DNA from: Muscardinus avellanarius
Lineage: Eukaryota; Chordata; Mammalia; Rodentia; Gliridae
Reading direction: 5' to 3'
NCBI GenBank assembly: GCA_963383645.1
Contig: OY726560.1
Span: 26,351,800-26,415,799, forward strand
Length of the DNA stretch: 64,000 nucleotides
Under the pieces are notes generated by a model, which was not told the DNA's origin, did no database searches, and saw only the letters and a program-made list of their open reading frames with translations. The position numbers and the translations under genes are program-made. This document shows, one piece after another, positions 47,059 to 59,165 of this stretch; within the stretch, counting starts at the first letter, position 1, and each line of letters begins with the position of its first letter.

Positions 47059-47719
47059 AAAAAGAGACTCAATTTCCAAATTTTTGCTATTACAAATTGT
47101 GCTGCTATGAACATAAGTATGCATATGTTGCTGTAGTTCTCTGTTTTCAACCCCTTTGGAAAAATACCTAGGAGTGGTAAAGCTGGATCGTATGGTGGAT
47201 CTATTCCCAGTTTTCTAAGGAATCTCCACACAGATCTCCATACAGATGAATGGTTTGCAAAGTTATGGGAAATACACACAATGGAATTCTATTCAGCTAT
47301 AAAGAAGAACAAAATCACGTCATTAGTAAGAAGATGGAAAGGGCTGGAAAGCATTATGTTAAGTGAGATCAGTCAAACACAGAAAGAGAAGGGACATATA
47401 TTTCCTCTAATATGCCCATATGAGTGAGCATTGGGGATACCAGAGGGACTCCAGATAATGGAAGGGAAATATCAGCAAAGTTTGAATGGAAAACTAAGAG
47501 AGGAAGGAGGCTGAACTTGATTGATGAGCAGCTATTTCCAAATAGGTGTAAAAGTACGAATATAGCAAGGTTAGCCTGGGTATTAAGTATCGGGAGGGGG
47601 GAAGGGAAACGAGGAGGGGGAGAGGGCACCAAATACAGATTAAATATATAACATTTACTTTTAATAAAAAAAATTACATTAGAGAAACACATTTAAAAAA
47701 ATAATAAAAAAGAGACTCA
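47059..47719 (+). mobile_element. L1 3' end with 5' inversion and 13-bp target duplication
   Basis: AAAAAGAGACTCA flanks the insertion at 47,059-47,071 and 47,707-47,719. The first part (47,072 to about 47,245) is L1 ORF2 in reverse: the minus frame reads YDPALPLLGIFPKG. From about 47,246 the orientation switches to plus (gatgaatggtttgcaaagtt), running through the ORF2 end and polypurine 3' UTR to an A-rich tail. This is the classic twin-priming product. Confidence 0.93.
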
Positions 47720-50670
47720 GTAACTCACTGTAATTCGTTCACTTTAACACATGCATTGCCTATGGCTTCCCCATTTCTCTGAGATGAACCCAGAAAGAAA
47801 TAGAGAGCTCAATGTACAATAAATGGAACAGTTAATACCACATACTCTAATATTCTTAGTTGTTCTGTATCATTTCAATAAAGCATAGCATTTTTCAAAA
47901 AAATCTCTCAAGTGCTGGCACAAGGAAATAGTGAATTTATTATTATTATCATTAATATTAGGATTGTTTTAAGGCTGATGAAATTGCTTTTTCTTTGTGT
48001 TCCTGATCCAAGAAGCTTTTATTTCTGTTGATCTTCTTGGCTTGGTTTAAATATATCTTCTGAGATTGGCGCTCCCCAGTGACTACGCGGTGAGTTATGC
48101 TGTCTGGGAAGTTAGCGTGAGCTCCACTGTGGTTTTGGTTCAGTAGGTTTTTATGTATTTTTACAAATTTTGTACATACACTCGGAGGCTTTTTGGCATT
48201 GGCTACTTTTTGAAATTCAAGAGAGTAAATATGAACCATTTAACAGTCTCCAATTTTGGATTCAGAATTTTAAATATATTAAAATATGTATATAAGGATT
48301 TTTTTCCCTAAATTTGGAAGAGAAACTAGTTGGCACTGAGTTTATTAATATTGCAGAAAAGGAGTTTTCTGTGCTGCTCACTTGATTACAAGTCCTTTAG
48401 GTCATGAGAGGCATATTATGGGTTTGAGCTTTGGAACCTAGGGGAAGTATCTTTAATATTCTAGATATTTGTTTTATATATCTGGTGGCTGAATAAGATT
48501 AATGCTAACTGAGTTTACTTATTCTTTGAGAAACTCTCAAGCTTATAGTCAGTTTGAATTTAGCAACACTATGATGAAACTTAAAAAAGATTTGTTTGGG
48601 AATGAGGAATAATTTATTTTTTAACTAAAGCATAACTCTTTCAAGAACATAAAAGCTGTATTTCCTAGATAATCACTTTTCTCCCCTCTATGTGGTAAAC
48701 TTAGATAATCTCCTACCTAAATCAATCCAAGTGGCATATCATACGAGAAACATAATTTATAGTGAGATAAAACACAATAATTCTTGTACACATAGTTATA
48801 TGTGTATGCTCTCCAAATTGTTTGTGAATCACCCGAGTGAATTATATTACTTGAAGGTATCTTATAATTATTAACCATAAAATTATAAAATATTCCAAAT
48901 TATTATATTATTATATAATATTCTTTGACCTTTATTCATGATCCTCAGAAAGTTATGTTACACACTGTAACACTGGGAATGGTGGCATTTTAATAAAGGG
49001 TTATTACTTTATGTGTCATTCTAATGAGACTTCTTTATGACAGAAGTCAAATAGGTAGCAGCAGTATAAAATTTTGTGCAGCAGGCCCCCAGTTCTTACT
49101 TCTATTGTTATTTTCGAGCTCACGATACCCTCATATTGGCCATCACATTTTTTTTTTTTTAAATCGGCTAACAGATGTCAGCAACTTTTGTTTGCTACCA
49201 CCATGAAATGTTGTCAGGACTCCTATTTTGCTTGGTAATCCCTTGAGACCTTTGGATGAAAAACGTCATACAATATGAAATGTTTTTCTAGATGGGAGTT
49301 TCTAAAATCAGTCCCTTGGAGGGAGCCACCCACTTGGATATTGAATACTCTCCCTGTGTAATGTGGAAAAAGTGGTTGGTGAAAATTTGTTCTTCTAGCA
49401 TCATCAAAAAAGAAAAAAAGAAGGACATCTTTATTATGCAGAGAGCAAAACACACCCAGTGGGGATCACTTCATCATCTTTACTTTATTTTTTTATTTTG
49501 AGTGAATGAAAACATCGCAAGTGGAACTGATGAAATGTTGGAGAAGTGCAAACACACTCCACCCTTCCTCTTTCAGTCACAAGGAGCAGCGGGCTGCCAG
49601 TTCTCCCCAGCACACCCTCCCTGTCTAGGGACAGGCCCTAGTTGGCTTGCAAGCCATGTCCGTATCTGAGCTACAGCTAATCATGTTGCTGTTGAATCAC
49701 CACCAGAAAATCCCACAGACTGGTGGCTTTCCTGGTTGTGGTGTAGGGCAGTGATTGGAAAGAAAATCTTTTTTTTTTCTTTTCTCTCTTTTCAATCTGA
49801 GTCATTTTCCTCCTTCTCTCTTTTTTTATAAATTTCATTTCTTCTACTTTTTAATTATCTTCCTCCTCTTAAGCCACCCTCTTCTCATCTTTAAGAGCTG
49901 TTTTAAAAGGATACTTGCTCACCAGTTGCAATTCTCCAAGGGCTCATTTGGGGAAAAAAAAAGAAAAACACAATCTTTCTGTCCCTCCAGCTGCCAAAAG
50001 TCATCATGAGTCATGGTCATGAATCAATTGACAGAAATACTTATATAAATAGCTGGCCTTTATCAGAATCCCTTCTTCACTGTCATTCTGTCCCTTTGAT
50101 TTCCCCTGACTGATAGGAAGCAGCATAGGACCAGGCTAGCTTGCCTGGCCAGGACCTCCTTTGTATTTTCCCTGTCTGTTACTCCTAGCTTCAGCCATCA
50201 CCTTGAATGGATGATGAACAAAATAAGTGGCTGTCAGGAAGCATTCTGGCTCTAGAGCATCTTGTTTGGAACATTGTAAAAGTTACTTCCCCCAAATTAA
50301 GTGAATCTCTGTATGCTACGGAAAAAATTAACCCAGTTTCTGAATAATACTATTTATAAAATGATAATTTAAGGCAATTTCTTAACTGTATCACTAGACA
50401 CCTTGATGTCAGTGACTTAGGAAGCCTGGAAAGAAAATGATGTCAAATAGATAAAATATTGGTCTCTTTACTATATTAAGAAGCAAGTATATTTGGCAGA
50501 AAATAAAGGTATAATTGCTGTTTTTCAAAATTTTCCTCATTAAAGTGGAAGTTTTTAAAGTTCATAAACAAAAAATCATACAAATACAAAATCAACATTG
50601 TAAAGGTTTATTTAACTCACTAATGAGATTTCTCAGTCAAAAATTCAACCAAGTAAGCTGCATTCATAAT
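47720..50670. other. Unassigned intergenic sequence
   Basis: No gene is supported. The 93-codon minus frame at 47,958-48,239 is basic and has no recognised domain. A T13 tract lies at 49,148-49,160. Confidence 0.4.
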
Positions 50671-50674
50671 GTAT

Positions 50675-50724
50675 GCATGTAAGTATATGTATGTATGTAT
50701 GTATGTATGTGTGTGTGTATGTAT
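50675..50724. repeat. (ATGT)n microsatellite
   Basis: Imperfect tatg/tgtg tetranucleotide run. Confidence 0.9.
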
Positions 50725-51214
50725 TTGAGGGGTTATGGTTAGGGTTTTGTAGGTCAGAAAGTCAAATGGGACATTATAAGCATGCTGCTCCCTGGGTGGG
50801 AGTGGGGGGGCTAAAGTTTTTCTTTATAGACTGACAGGAAAGAAGGATTAGGAACAGACTAGAACCTCAAACAACCCAAGCTGTGTCCTCAGGATAGGTA
50901 GGCTTCAACTCTTTTAAGGCCCTCCTACAAAATATGTCAGGCCCACTCAGAGTAATCTCCCTTATTTAAACCTTAAATTGAATGTAATTTTATTTACAGC
51001 TACAAAAGTTGCTTCACAGCAGCAGCTAGATTCTTTAATTAGATGACTAAGGAAACATGTGTGCCTACTACCAAGTGGCTGTGAGTTTCCCTTCCAGTCT
51101 CCATCTTTCCTGAAGAATGTCTCCTCCAACCCACCTTATAGGGAAACACACTAAAGAGAAGATTTGGGGAATGCCCTTCAGTCTAGCAAGGTCCACACAC
51201 CACAAACTCAGTTG

Positions 51215-51217
<3 letters not shown>

Positions 51218-51252
<35 letters not shown>
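51218..51252. repeat. (CA)n microsatellite
   Basis: About 17 CA units abutting the tail side of a minus-strand SINE. Confidence 0.95.
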
Positions 51253-51253
<1 letters not shown>

Positions 51254-51443
51254 TTTTGAACTCAGGGGCATTCTACCTCCGAGCAATACCCCCATTCCTA
51301 TTTTTTATACTTTTATTTTGAAACAAGGACTCACTAAGTGTTGGGGGGACTCACTAAGTAGCTGAGGCTGGCTGTGAACCTGTGATGCTCCTGTCTCAGT
51401 TTCTCAAATGCTGGGATTACAAGCATGCACCACCATACCCTGT
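51253..51443 (-). repeat. B1-dID SINE
   Basis: gaactcaggggcattctacc, gagcaatacccccattccta and a B1 arm ending gcatgcaccaccataccctg. Confidence 0.9.
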
Positions 51444-51596
51444 TCAACTGTACATATTTATAAATTGTGAAAGAAAGAAAGATGGGATTGATACTGCTAA
51501 TTAGCTGCAAAGCTTGCAAATATTCAAGAAGGACACAAGATCATAACCTTTTAGGCTATCATTTTTATCAAGCAGAAAAAAAAAATCCTACCAGAC

Positions 51597-51829
51597 AAAA
51601 ATCTACACATGGCTGGGCATGGTGATATACACGTTTAACCCAGCCTTTGGGAGGCTGAGACAGGAGGATCTCGCTTCTTGAACAGCCTCAGCTACTTAAT
51701 AAGTCCCTTTGCAACTCAGTGAGATGCTGTTTCAAAATAAAGAATAAAAATAGGGATATTGGAGATGTAGCTCAGAGGTAGAATGTCCCTGGTTTCATCC
51801 CCAGTACTAAGAAAAAAAAATCTACACAT
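51597..51829 (+). repeat. B1-dID SINE, type A, with target duplication
   Basis: AAAAATCTACACAT at 51,597-51,610 and 51,816-51,829 encloses ggctgggcatggtgatatac through gtttcatccccagtact. Confidence 0.95.
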
Positions 51830-52153
51830 CTTGGACCCATAGGTTCTGAGACCTGACTGTAAACAGCAAGTCAAATGAAGGCCATGTAAGCTTGAATAAA
51901 TAATTCTTTCATGAACAGATTAGACATTTTTTTCCCTAGGACTTTGAAAGGATTTGCAAAACTTTGGCTTCATTTCCAAATTTCAGATAATTGTTCATAC
52001 TTGTTAACAGTTGGTTTTTTTTTTGTGCATGATACAATGTCTAGGTTCATTTATTTCATTTCTTTAATTTAAATTTTTCTAATTTTCCCAACATCATTTG
52101 TTGAAGAAGCTTCCATTTTTTTCTGTGTATTCTTGGCATTCATAATGAAGCTG

Positions 52154-52159
52154 AGTTCA

Positions 52160-52231
<72 letters not shown>

Positions 52232-52440
52232 CATACATACATATATATGGTGGTACTGGGGTTCCTGGAAGTCCTTCTACCTCCGGGCTACACTCCCAGA
52301 CCTATTTTACACTTTTTTATTTGGAAATAGGGTCTCTTAAGCCAGTGTGGTTGACTTCAAACCTGTGCGATCCTCCTGTCTCCACCTCCCAAGTGCAGGG
52401 ATTACAAACGTGCGCCACCACACCCAGCGCCTAAGTTCAT
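52154..52440 (-). repeat. B1-dID SINE, type B, with large compound microsatellite tail
   Basis: AGTTCAT at 52,154-52,160 and 52,434-52,440 is the probable target duplication. The SINE body is 52,249-52,430. The (GT)n(AC)n(AT)n block (52,161-52,248) lies inside the duplication on the tail side, so it likely developed in the tail. Confidence 0.88.
52161..52248. repeat. (GT)n(AC)n(AT)n compound microsatellite, self-complementary
   Basis: About 19 GT units meet about 13 AC units at GTAC (around 52,197-52,200). This forms a perfect inverted repeat of roughly 26 bp per arm with no loop. An AT/ATAC run follows. Confidence 0.95.
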
Positions 52441-52849
52441 ATATAAGTATGAATTTATTTTTGGGTCTCTATTCAATTTGTCTATATTTCTGTTTTAATT
52501 ACCATAACTTTCAAATATATATTGAAGCCAGAAAGTATCCAGGCTCTAACTTTCTTATCATTTTCAAGATTATTTCAACTATTTGGGATCCTCCATTGTT
52601 CCATGTCAATTTTAGAATTGTTTTTCTTCTGAATGTGTAGAACTTTCTGTGAGACTTTTATAGAAATCACATTGAAGTAGATTTTCAAACAGTATGAATG
52701 TTGTAACAGTATCATATTATCAAATTCACAAACACAAGACATGCTTCCATTTTTTTGTGTGTCTTCAATTACTTTCTTCAAGGTTTTATAGTTTTCAATA
52801 TACAAACCTTTCACTTCCGATATGTTTTTGGATTTAGAATGATTCCCTA

Positions 52850-53195
52850 GACTTCATGAAAATCAGCAACCATGTTAGAGGCGGGACTTGGCTGCTCAAG
52901 AGATGTCCCCGGGAGTGTGGTCCTGGGAGTTGTGTATTGTCCCTCCTTCCCTTGCTATTGATCCAGCTCTCACTTTCTGCTTCAGCTTCCAGCATCCATG
53001 ATGTGAGAAAAGAGCCTTTGCATGCAGTCTCTCTGCTCATCTCCACCAAGCCCTGAGCTCTGCAGATTTTACCTGGCCTAAAATGGACTGAACCTTTGAA
53101 ATCAACAGAACTGTGAGCAAATAAAGTTTCTGTCTTCTAAATTGTGGTGGTCAGATATTTTGGGTTACGAATTACATCAGTGAGAATGCTGACTA
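52850..53195 (+). repeat. Probable MaLR/ERVL-type LTR nested in L1
   Basis: The tail part (gaactgtgagcaaataaagt, ttctgtcttctaaattgtgg, gctgactaataac) is typical of old MaLR-like LTR ends. L1 sequence resumes on both sides. Confidence 0.5.
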
Positions 53196-53925
53196 ATAAC
53201 TTCCTTAGTTTAGTTTATTCTTAAATGTTTCCTAATTTTTATTTTCAGATATTTTAGTGAACAGAAGTGCAATTGAGTTTTGTATGTATTTTATATCTTG
53301 CAACATTATTGAATTTACTGGCTCTAAAATTGTGTGTTTTATGTATGTGTGTGTTTTTCTGTGTGTAGCTATTAGGATTTTCTATTGATATAAGATAATG
53401 CCATCTACAAACATAATGTTTCACCTTTTTTTCCAAATTTGTATGCCCTTTATTCCTTTTTCTTGCTTTAATGCTCTGGCTAGAATGTCTAGTACTATAT
53501 TCAAGAGAAATGTGAGAGTGAGCATCCTTTTTTATTTCTGATTTTAACGAAAAAGCTTTAAATTTGTTCACTTCTGTGTATAGAATTATTTGTGCATCTT
53601 ATATAAAACCTTTATTTTGTTGGAATAACTTTTCTTTATTTCTGGGCATTTTGTCATAAAAAACACATTGTTTTGTGACATTTCTGCATCTATGTGGATA
53701 ATCATGTGATTTTAATCATTTACTCTATACCTGTAGTCCATTATATTGATTGCTTTGCATATGCTATGCCATTTTTGCATCCCATAGATAATCCTCACTT
53801 TGTCATGGTGTGTTATCTTTTAATGTGCTATTGAATTTGGCTTATTAGTATTTTTTGTTAAAAATTTTGTGCATCTCTATTTGTCAAAATATTGACCTAT
53901 AGTTTTATTATGGTATCTTTCACCA

Positions 53926-54700
53926 GAAGGTTGTGAGAAAGTTCTTCCAGGACCTCAAATTGGCCCAGGCAGGTTCTTGACATATGCCACCAAAAAAAAA
54001 AAAAAAAAAATCCAGGATATGTCAAAAGAAATGCACTAGCAAGGATTAATTAAAGAGTTGCAGAGGTGTACACATCCCAAAGGCAGGGTACAGGTACCCT
54101 CTCCTCTCAGAAAAGAGGAATGATGCACCTCGGGTTGAGATCTCTCATCATTTATATTATTTTCTGGGGAAAAATGTGCAGGTTCCCAGGGATGTTTGTC
54201 TGAAAATAAAATCCCATGTCAATGATTTGATATTAGAATTCCAAATGTTTCTTCTTGGTCAAGCAGTCTAGCCATAAATCAGTTGTGAGCACATTGTATA
54301 TGTCTTGCAATATGATGACTTGATCATGATGTACTCTAGTTGAGTTGGTACAAGCATATACTTTTTTAATCTAATTAAAGGGAACAACATGATTGGTCAT
54401 GCTAGTAGATCCAGGTCTCCATTTACCAAAGATCCCTTTTTCTCTCTCCCAAAGAACTCACCTATCTCAGTATATTTGGATTTGTTACCAGGGTACTATT
54501 GTTAAAAGATTAATAATTAAAGCTAATAATAAAATAAGACTGTGATAGCAATGTACTATGGTAAAGTTGTATGGATTTGGATCCTCCCTGTCTTCCTACC
54601 TCCCCTCACCCCAGGTATCTCATTATACCATACCTTTCTCTTCTTGTGACCATATGAGGTGATACAATGCCTTATGGTGAGATGAAATGAATTTTATAAA
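53926..54700. other. Unassigned sequence with an A19 tract
   Basis: An A tract at 53,993-54,011 may mark the 3' end of a short unrecognised retroposon (from about 53,930). The rest (54,012-54,700) is unassigned. Confidence 0.4.
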
Positions 54701-55214
54701 GTATTGTGTTGGGAGCCATTAAGGCCTTCCCCTAGATTGGTGTCTCTGACTCAGCTGATTGTCTTGCGCCCAGAGTCAACAAGGTTTAGGGTTATGGAAA
54801 GTTCAAAGAGGTATGAGAGAAGATCAGGTGGTGATGACACGAGAGTACTGATAGGCCTATCTGGAATGATGTGTTTTGTATTGGTTTTTATTGTATTTTG
54901 GTGGTGGTAACACGAGAATGTTGATTGACCCGTAGCTGTGTATAAATACCTCTGGAAAAACAAACCCAGGGTCGGCGTCGGCACAATAAAGACGAGATTG
55001 ACCCAGAAGCTGTGTTGGCCAGGAGTGTCCGCGCGATAGAGAATACTGACCCAGACATGGTCGTTCAACCCGTAGGAAATACTGACCCACGAACAGGGGT
55101 CAACCAGTAGAGATAGTAGGCTGGTGGCTCCCCCACATTAGGGTTAAAAACTCTTCATCCTCACGCCTCACTTCAGAACCCGTACTCTTGCCGGCTGGCT
55201 CCGGCTGTATTGTG
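54701..55214 (+). mobile_element. Class II (IAP-like) solo LTR with flanking duplication
   Basis: The LTR starts TGTTGGGAGCC at 54,707, the 5' terminus typical of IAP-type LTRs. A TATA box (TATAAATA, 54,941-54,948) and an AATAAA (54,985-54,990) are spaced as expected for a short R region. The flanks repeat GTATTG (54,701-54,706 and 55,207-55,212; the match extends to GTATTGTG), fitting the 6-bp duplications of class II ERVs. That places the 3' end near 55,206. This end reads ...GGCTCCGGCT rather than the canonical CA, so it may be mutated. No internal viral genes remain: it is a solo LTR of about 500 bp, younger-looking than the surrounding repeats. Confidence 0.78.
54941..54948 (+). promoter_or_regulatory. 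TATA box of the solo LTR
   Basis: TATAAATA lies 44 bp before AATAAA, the expected U3/R layout. Confidence 0.75.
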
Positions 55215-57100
55215 ACTGATATAGCATTAGGCTGTTATGTAAGCACTACTTAATCACAGCACTGCGATACTGACAGTTGATGTTATGAATGAGATACAGC
55301 TAAAGAATGAATATTGGACAGCCTAAACAGACTGGATATGATAGACAAAGGAATGGTTCACATTCCAGACAGGGATTACAAGTGTGTGCCACCACGCACA
55401 GCTTTCACTGTTTTTTTTTTTTATTCATCTTTTTCTTTTCCTTCTCTAAATAGAAAATTTCAAATGATCTGTATTTGAGTTTGCTGATAGTCTTATTTAT
55501 TCTAGTATGCTGTTGAACTTCTTAATTGAATTTTTCTGCTCAGTTTATTGTAACCATCTACATTTTGTTTTTTCTTTTGTTGTTACAATATTTCTCTTTT
55601 AAAAGGCTTCTCTCTATTCATGCATTGTTTACCTGATATTATTAAACATTTTCATAATCATCATTTTGCATTATCAATTATATAATTCCATTTTATTAGT
55701 TTCTTGAGATTTATCTTCTTCATATTTTTGGGTTATGTTTTTTCTGGTTTTATCTTTGGCTCTGTGTTAGTATCTACACATTAAGAAAAAAACAAAACAA
55801 AATAAAAATTAGGACTTTTTTGGTCCTAATGCATTGGCTTCATGAAGTAGAAGAACTTTCACCTGTCCACCTAGACTGAGGTTTTGCGGGCCTCTTAGAT
55901 ATTTGTGCTAGTTCAAATTACTGTTTTAGGATGTTTAGGAATCCAGAGTATTCTAGGTTCTGTCAGTACTCTGAGGTAGGCAAGATAGAAATCAATCCTT
56001 TAAGTAGCATCCAGAAAAGTTAAAACTCTGGGTACATAGTCCAACTCTTCTCCAAAGAGGAGCTAAGAGGTGGATTTTATTACCTACTTGCTCTATACTG
56101 AATAAGGAGAACCATGGTGATTGCCCACATGCTAGTTTAATACCCACTCTGCTCTCTGTGGTTCCCATAGACTATTGATTGAGCCTGTCAGCCTAACAAG
56201 AAAAGATAAGGACAAACTCTTGAGAAGCATCCAGAAAGACTGGAAAACTACATGTGCAATCTCCTTTGATTCTCAGGAAGAAGCTGAGAACTGTGTGATC
56301 TTTCCTGATTATATGGGTCTGTTCCAGAGGTAGCAATTTCAAAAGAGAATGTCTTTGATTTTAATACTGGTCCAAATGTTGCTAGTTCCACAATTAATCT
56401 TTTAACTGGTTTGTGGAAGTTGATCCCTGTGTTGCTATCAAATCAGCAGTTGTATGGAAGGGGGAGGGCTTCCACTACTGTCTTCTTGCTGTTGCCACTC
56501 CAGAATCATTATTTTCCTACTTGTAAAAAAATTTTCTATGAAGAAAGAAGACCTGAATCTAAACCTGAAAATAATCATTCAAGCCTGAAAATCATCTATT
56601 ACCTTAGTAAGAACAATGAAAATGGTATGTCTGTCTTAAAAGTTTCATGTTATTAAAACTATTTATTACTGTCTTGAATCTAATTGATTGATTTTCTTCT
56701 ACTTTAAATGGTTGACTACATAGATCATATTTATAAACCTATTAATCAGTAAATGTCTGTAAGTATACATTTCAAATACAGCTTGAAATGACATATTTGG
56801 GGATAAAATGGGAAATGATGTGAACAATTTGCTTCACTTGTCTGAAAATGTATCAAATACTTTATAATAGACCTTCTACATTTTTTTTTCTGACAACTTT
56901 GAGGACAATTGTTTAAAAAGTTTTTACCTTTTAGGATGCTGAAGACATTACTGACATGTTATGGATGGTAATAAATTCAAGTATTAAGGCACTCATATTA
57001 AGGTAATGGGCCAATTTCATTGATATGTATCTAACCTACTATTTCCTTCAGAAAACCTATCAAGTTATTGTAATAGCCACATAAAAGAATCTAAAACACA
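55215..57100. other. Mostly unassigned sequence
   Basis: A short B1-arm fragment in reverse (gggattacaagtgtgtgcca) lies at 55,366-55,402, followed by a T14 tract. The rest may contain decayed LINE sequence (55,420-55,800, T-rich) but I cannot assign it. The frames found here lack motifs. Confidence 0.4.
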
Positions 57101-57720
57101 CATTTCTCTGTTTATTCTGACTCCTTTCCCAGTTATCTTCTGATCAGCTCCCAACATCATTATCCTCAAAGCAAGGATATATGTTTTACTTCTGCTATAA
57201 AATATTTTCCTTAATGCATATTGCCTACGGGAGAGAGGTCACTCACCAAAGCATGGTAGTCAAAAGCCTTCAGGATTTGGGTCTTACTATCTCTCCAATT
57301 TCACTTTTGGCCAAACACAATCGGCTTCTGTGTACTTGGTACCTCTATCAAATTGAAAAAAAATTTATTTTCAAAATCCTCAAATGAGCCTTGCTATATC
57401 ATTTGTCATTTACACTTTTCTCTGAGGGAAATGTCCTTCACTCACTTTTTCTTCTTGGAGAACTTCTATTATCCTTTAAACTCAGCTTAAAGTTTCTTTT
57501 ATGATAATCCTCTGATGATTCCTGCCTATTCTTCTCTCAGGGTACCAAGTGGCACTCTTCTAGATTCTACTGGCACTCTGTAAGGGTAACTCTGCCGTGG
57601 CCATTAGCTTGTTACTGATTCCAAGGCTGGTGTGCCCCCTATAGTATGGATGTTTTTCCTTCTTTCTACTTTATCAGAATCTAGGTTAGGGTTTATGTAG
57701 GTAATAGTTGACTATTCAGA
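57101..57720 (-). repeat. Probable L2-type LINE remnant
   Basis: tgtccttcactcactttttc, actcagcttaaagtttcttt and gataatcctctgatgattcc have the antisense L2 order. Confidence 0.5.
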
Positions 57721-57864
57721 ATAGACATTTGTTGAAAAACTAAATATAATCACGTGAAAAAATAAATATAATCAGTCCTTATGATCCGATACTGACTTTG
57801 GGAAATAAAGCAGGTAAGTAGAGAAGCCATTTCCCTGACATCATGATAATATTATTATTTCTAT

Positions 57865-58036
57865 TTCCTGGTGGGTCTCAAATTTTGCCCTATATCTGCA
57901 TTACTTTGTTAAAATAGGGATTACTTGACTACTTTACAGACTTTCAGATTCAGACTTGAGCCACAGAATTAGCATTTGTTACCAGTGTCTAATTAAAGCT
58001 GTTCTTGCGGCTCAAGAACCACACTTTAGAAATTAT
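57865..58036 (+). repeat. MER5-like hAT transposon remnant
   Basis: gtctcaaattttgccctata, tttcagattcagacttgagc and gaaccacactttagaaatta recall MER5A-type non-autonomous hAT elements from end to end. Confidence 0.55.
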
Positions 58037-58479
58037 TTTATTTCTATGCAGATCTGTAAATGCAATAAATATGTAGATTTAATAAATGCTTATCCAGTTG
58101 GTAATGTTTAGATTGCAGAGATGACATTGGTATAACATGTATAATTTGTTGTATTTTCTTCCAAAGCAAGGGAAATGGAAAAGTGTAGATCCATTTTATT
58201 TTTTATTTTATTTTATTTTATTCATTGAAGTAAGCCAATATTCGGAATTTTTCATTATAAGCATATATTATTTTCTCATTGATTTCTGATATGCTTAAAA
58301 CATTAGTTTTTATTTAAGACAGTATATAACTTAACTATTTTTGGAGGAGAGGGGATTTCTATAGTCACGTATATTTCTATGAATGTAAATCCCTCAGAAA
58401 ATTATACACATATAGTAAATTTGTCATATCATTTTAGGAGATTTTTGGATCTCTTGAATTTCATAAATAAATTCAGATT

Positions 58480-58687
58480 AAGAATATTTGCTTTGAGCCA
58501 GTTGTGGTGGTACACACTTATAATCCCAGCATTTGGGAGGCTGAGACAGGAGGATCTCAGTTCCTGCAACCCTGCTTCAAAATAAAGAAAAGAAAATAGG
58601 ACTTGGGGTGTAGCTCAGACGTTGAATGCCCCTGGGTTCCATTCCCAGTACTGCAAAGAAAAGAAAAGAAAAGAATATTTGCTTTGA
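58480..58687 (+). repeat. B1-dID SINE, type A, with 17-bp target duplication
   Basis: AAGAATATTTGCTTTGA at 58,480-58,496 and 58,671-58,687. The B1 arm is shortened (tcctgcaaccctgcttcaaa) and the dID arm is near consensus, with an (AAAAG)n tail. Confidence 0.96.
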
Positions 58688-58799
58688 AACTTGTTACAAG
58701 TGAGGAAGAATAGATTGTAGAGCCAAAATGTGGAAGTCTTTAAAATTAATCAGTCATAGGAAAATTACTAGAACCCAAACCCAAGCTTAACACATTTAT

Positions 58800-59165
58800 G
58801 TAATAAAAAATTAAGAAATATAATTTCTATTTCTTCCACTTATAATGAATAATCCAGAAATCAAATTTCAAAATTAAGTTTATTTTTAGTACCATCTAAA
58901 AGATCAAAATGTCTGGGAATAAATTTGGCCAAGGAAGTGAAAGACTATACATTGAAAACTATAAACATTACTGAAAGCAATGAAAGGTGACCTAAACAAC
59001 TAGAAAGACATTTTACATTATTGAGCAGTAATACTTGATGTTCTTAATATGTCAGTCCTACCCAGAATAATCTACGGAGTCAATGTAATTCCTATTGTCA
59101 CTCAAATGATCATTTTTGAAAGAAATGGAAAAGCTGATTATCAGATTCATATGAAAGTGTAATGT
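58800..59165 (+). mobile_element. Old L1 ORF2 fragment
   Basis: tctgggaataaatttggcca, agtgaaagactatacattga and gtcaatgtaattcctattgt are plus-strand L1 reverse-transcriptase 3' region, diverged. Confidence 0.7.

Larger units (their letters stand above)
52030..53925 (-). mobile_element. L1 ORF2 region, antisense, interrupted by a SINE and an LTR
   Basis: Reverse-strand L1 reverse-transcriptase sequence: cccaacatcatttgttgaag, caattactttcttcaaggtt, ttcaagagaaatgtgagagt and ggaataacttttctttattt. Interrupted at 52,161-52,433 (SINE plus microsatellites) and about 52,850-53,195 (LTR). No long frame survives. Confidence 0.8.
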
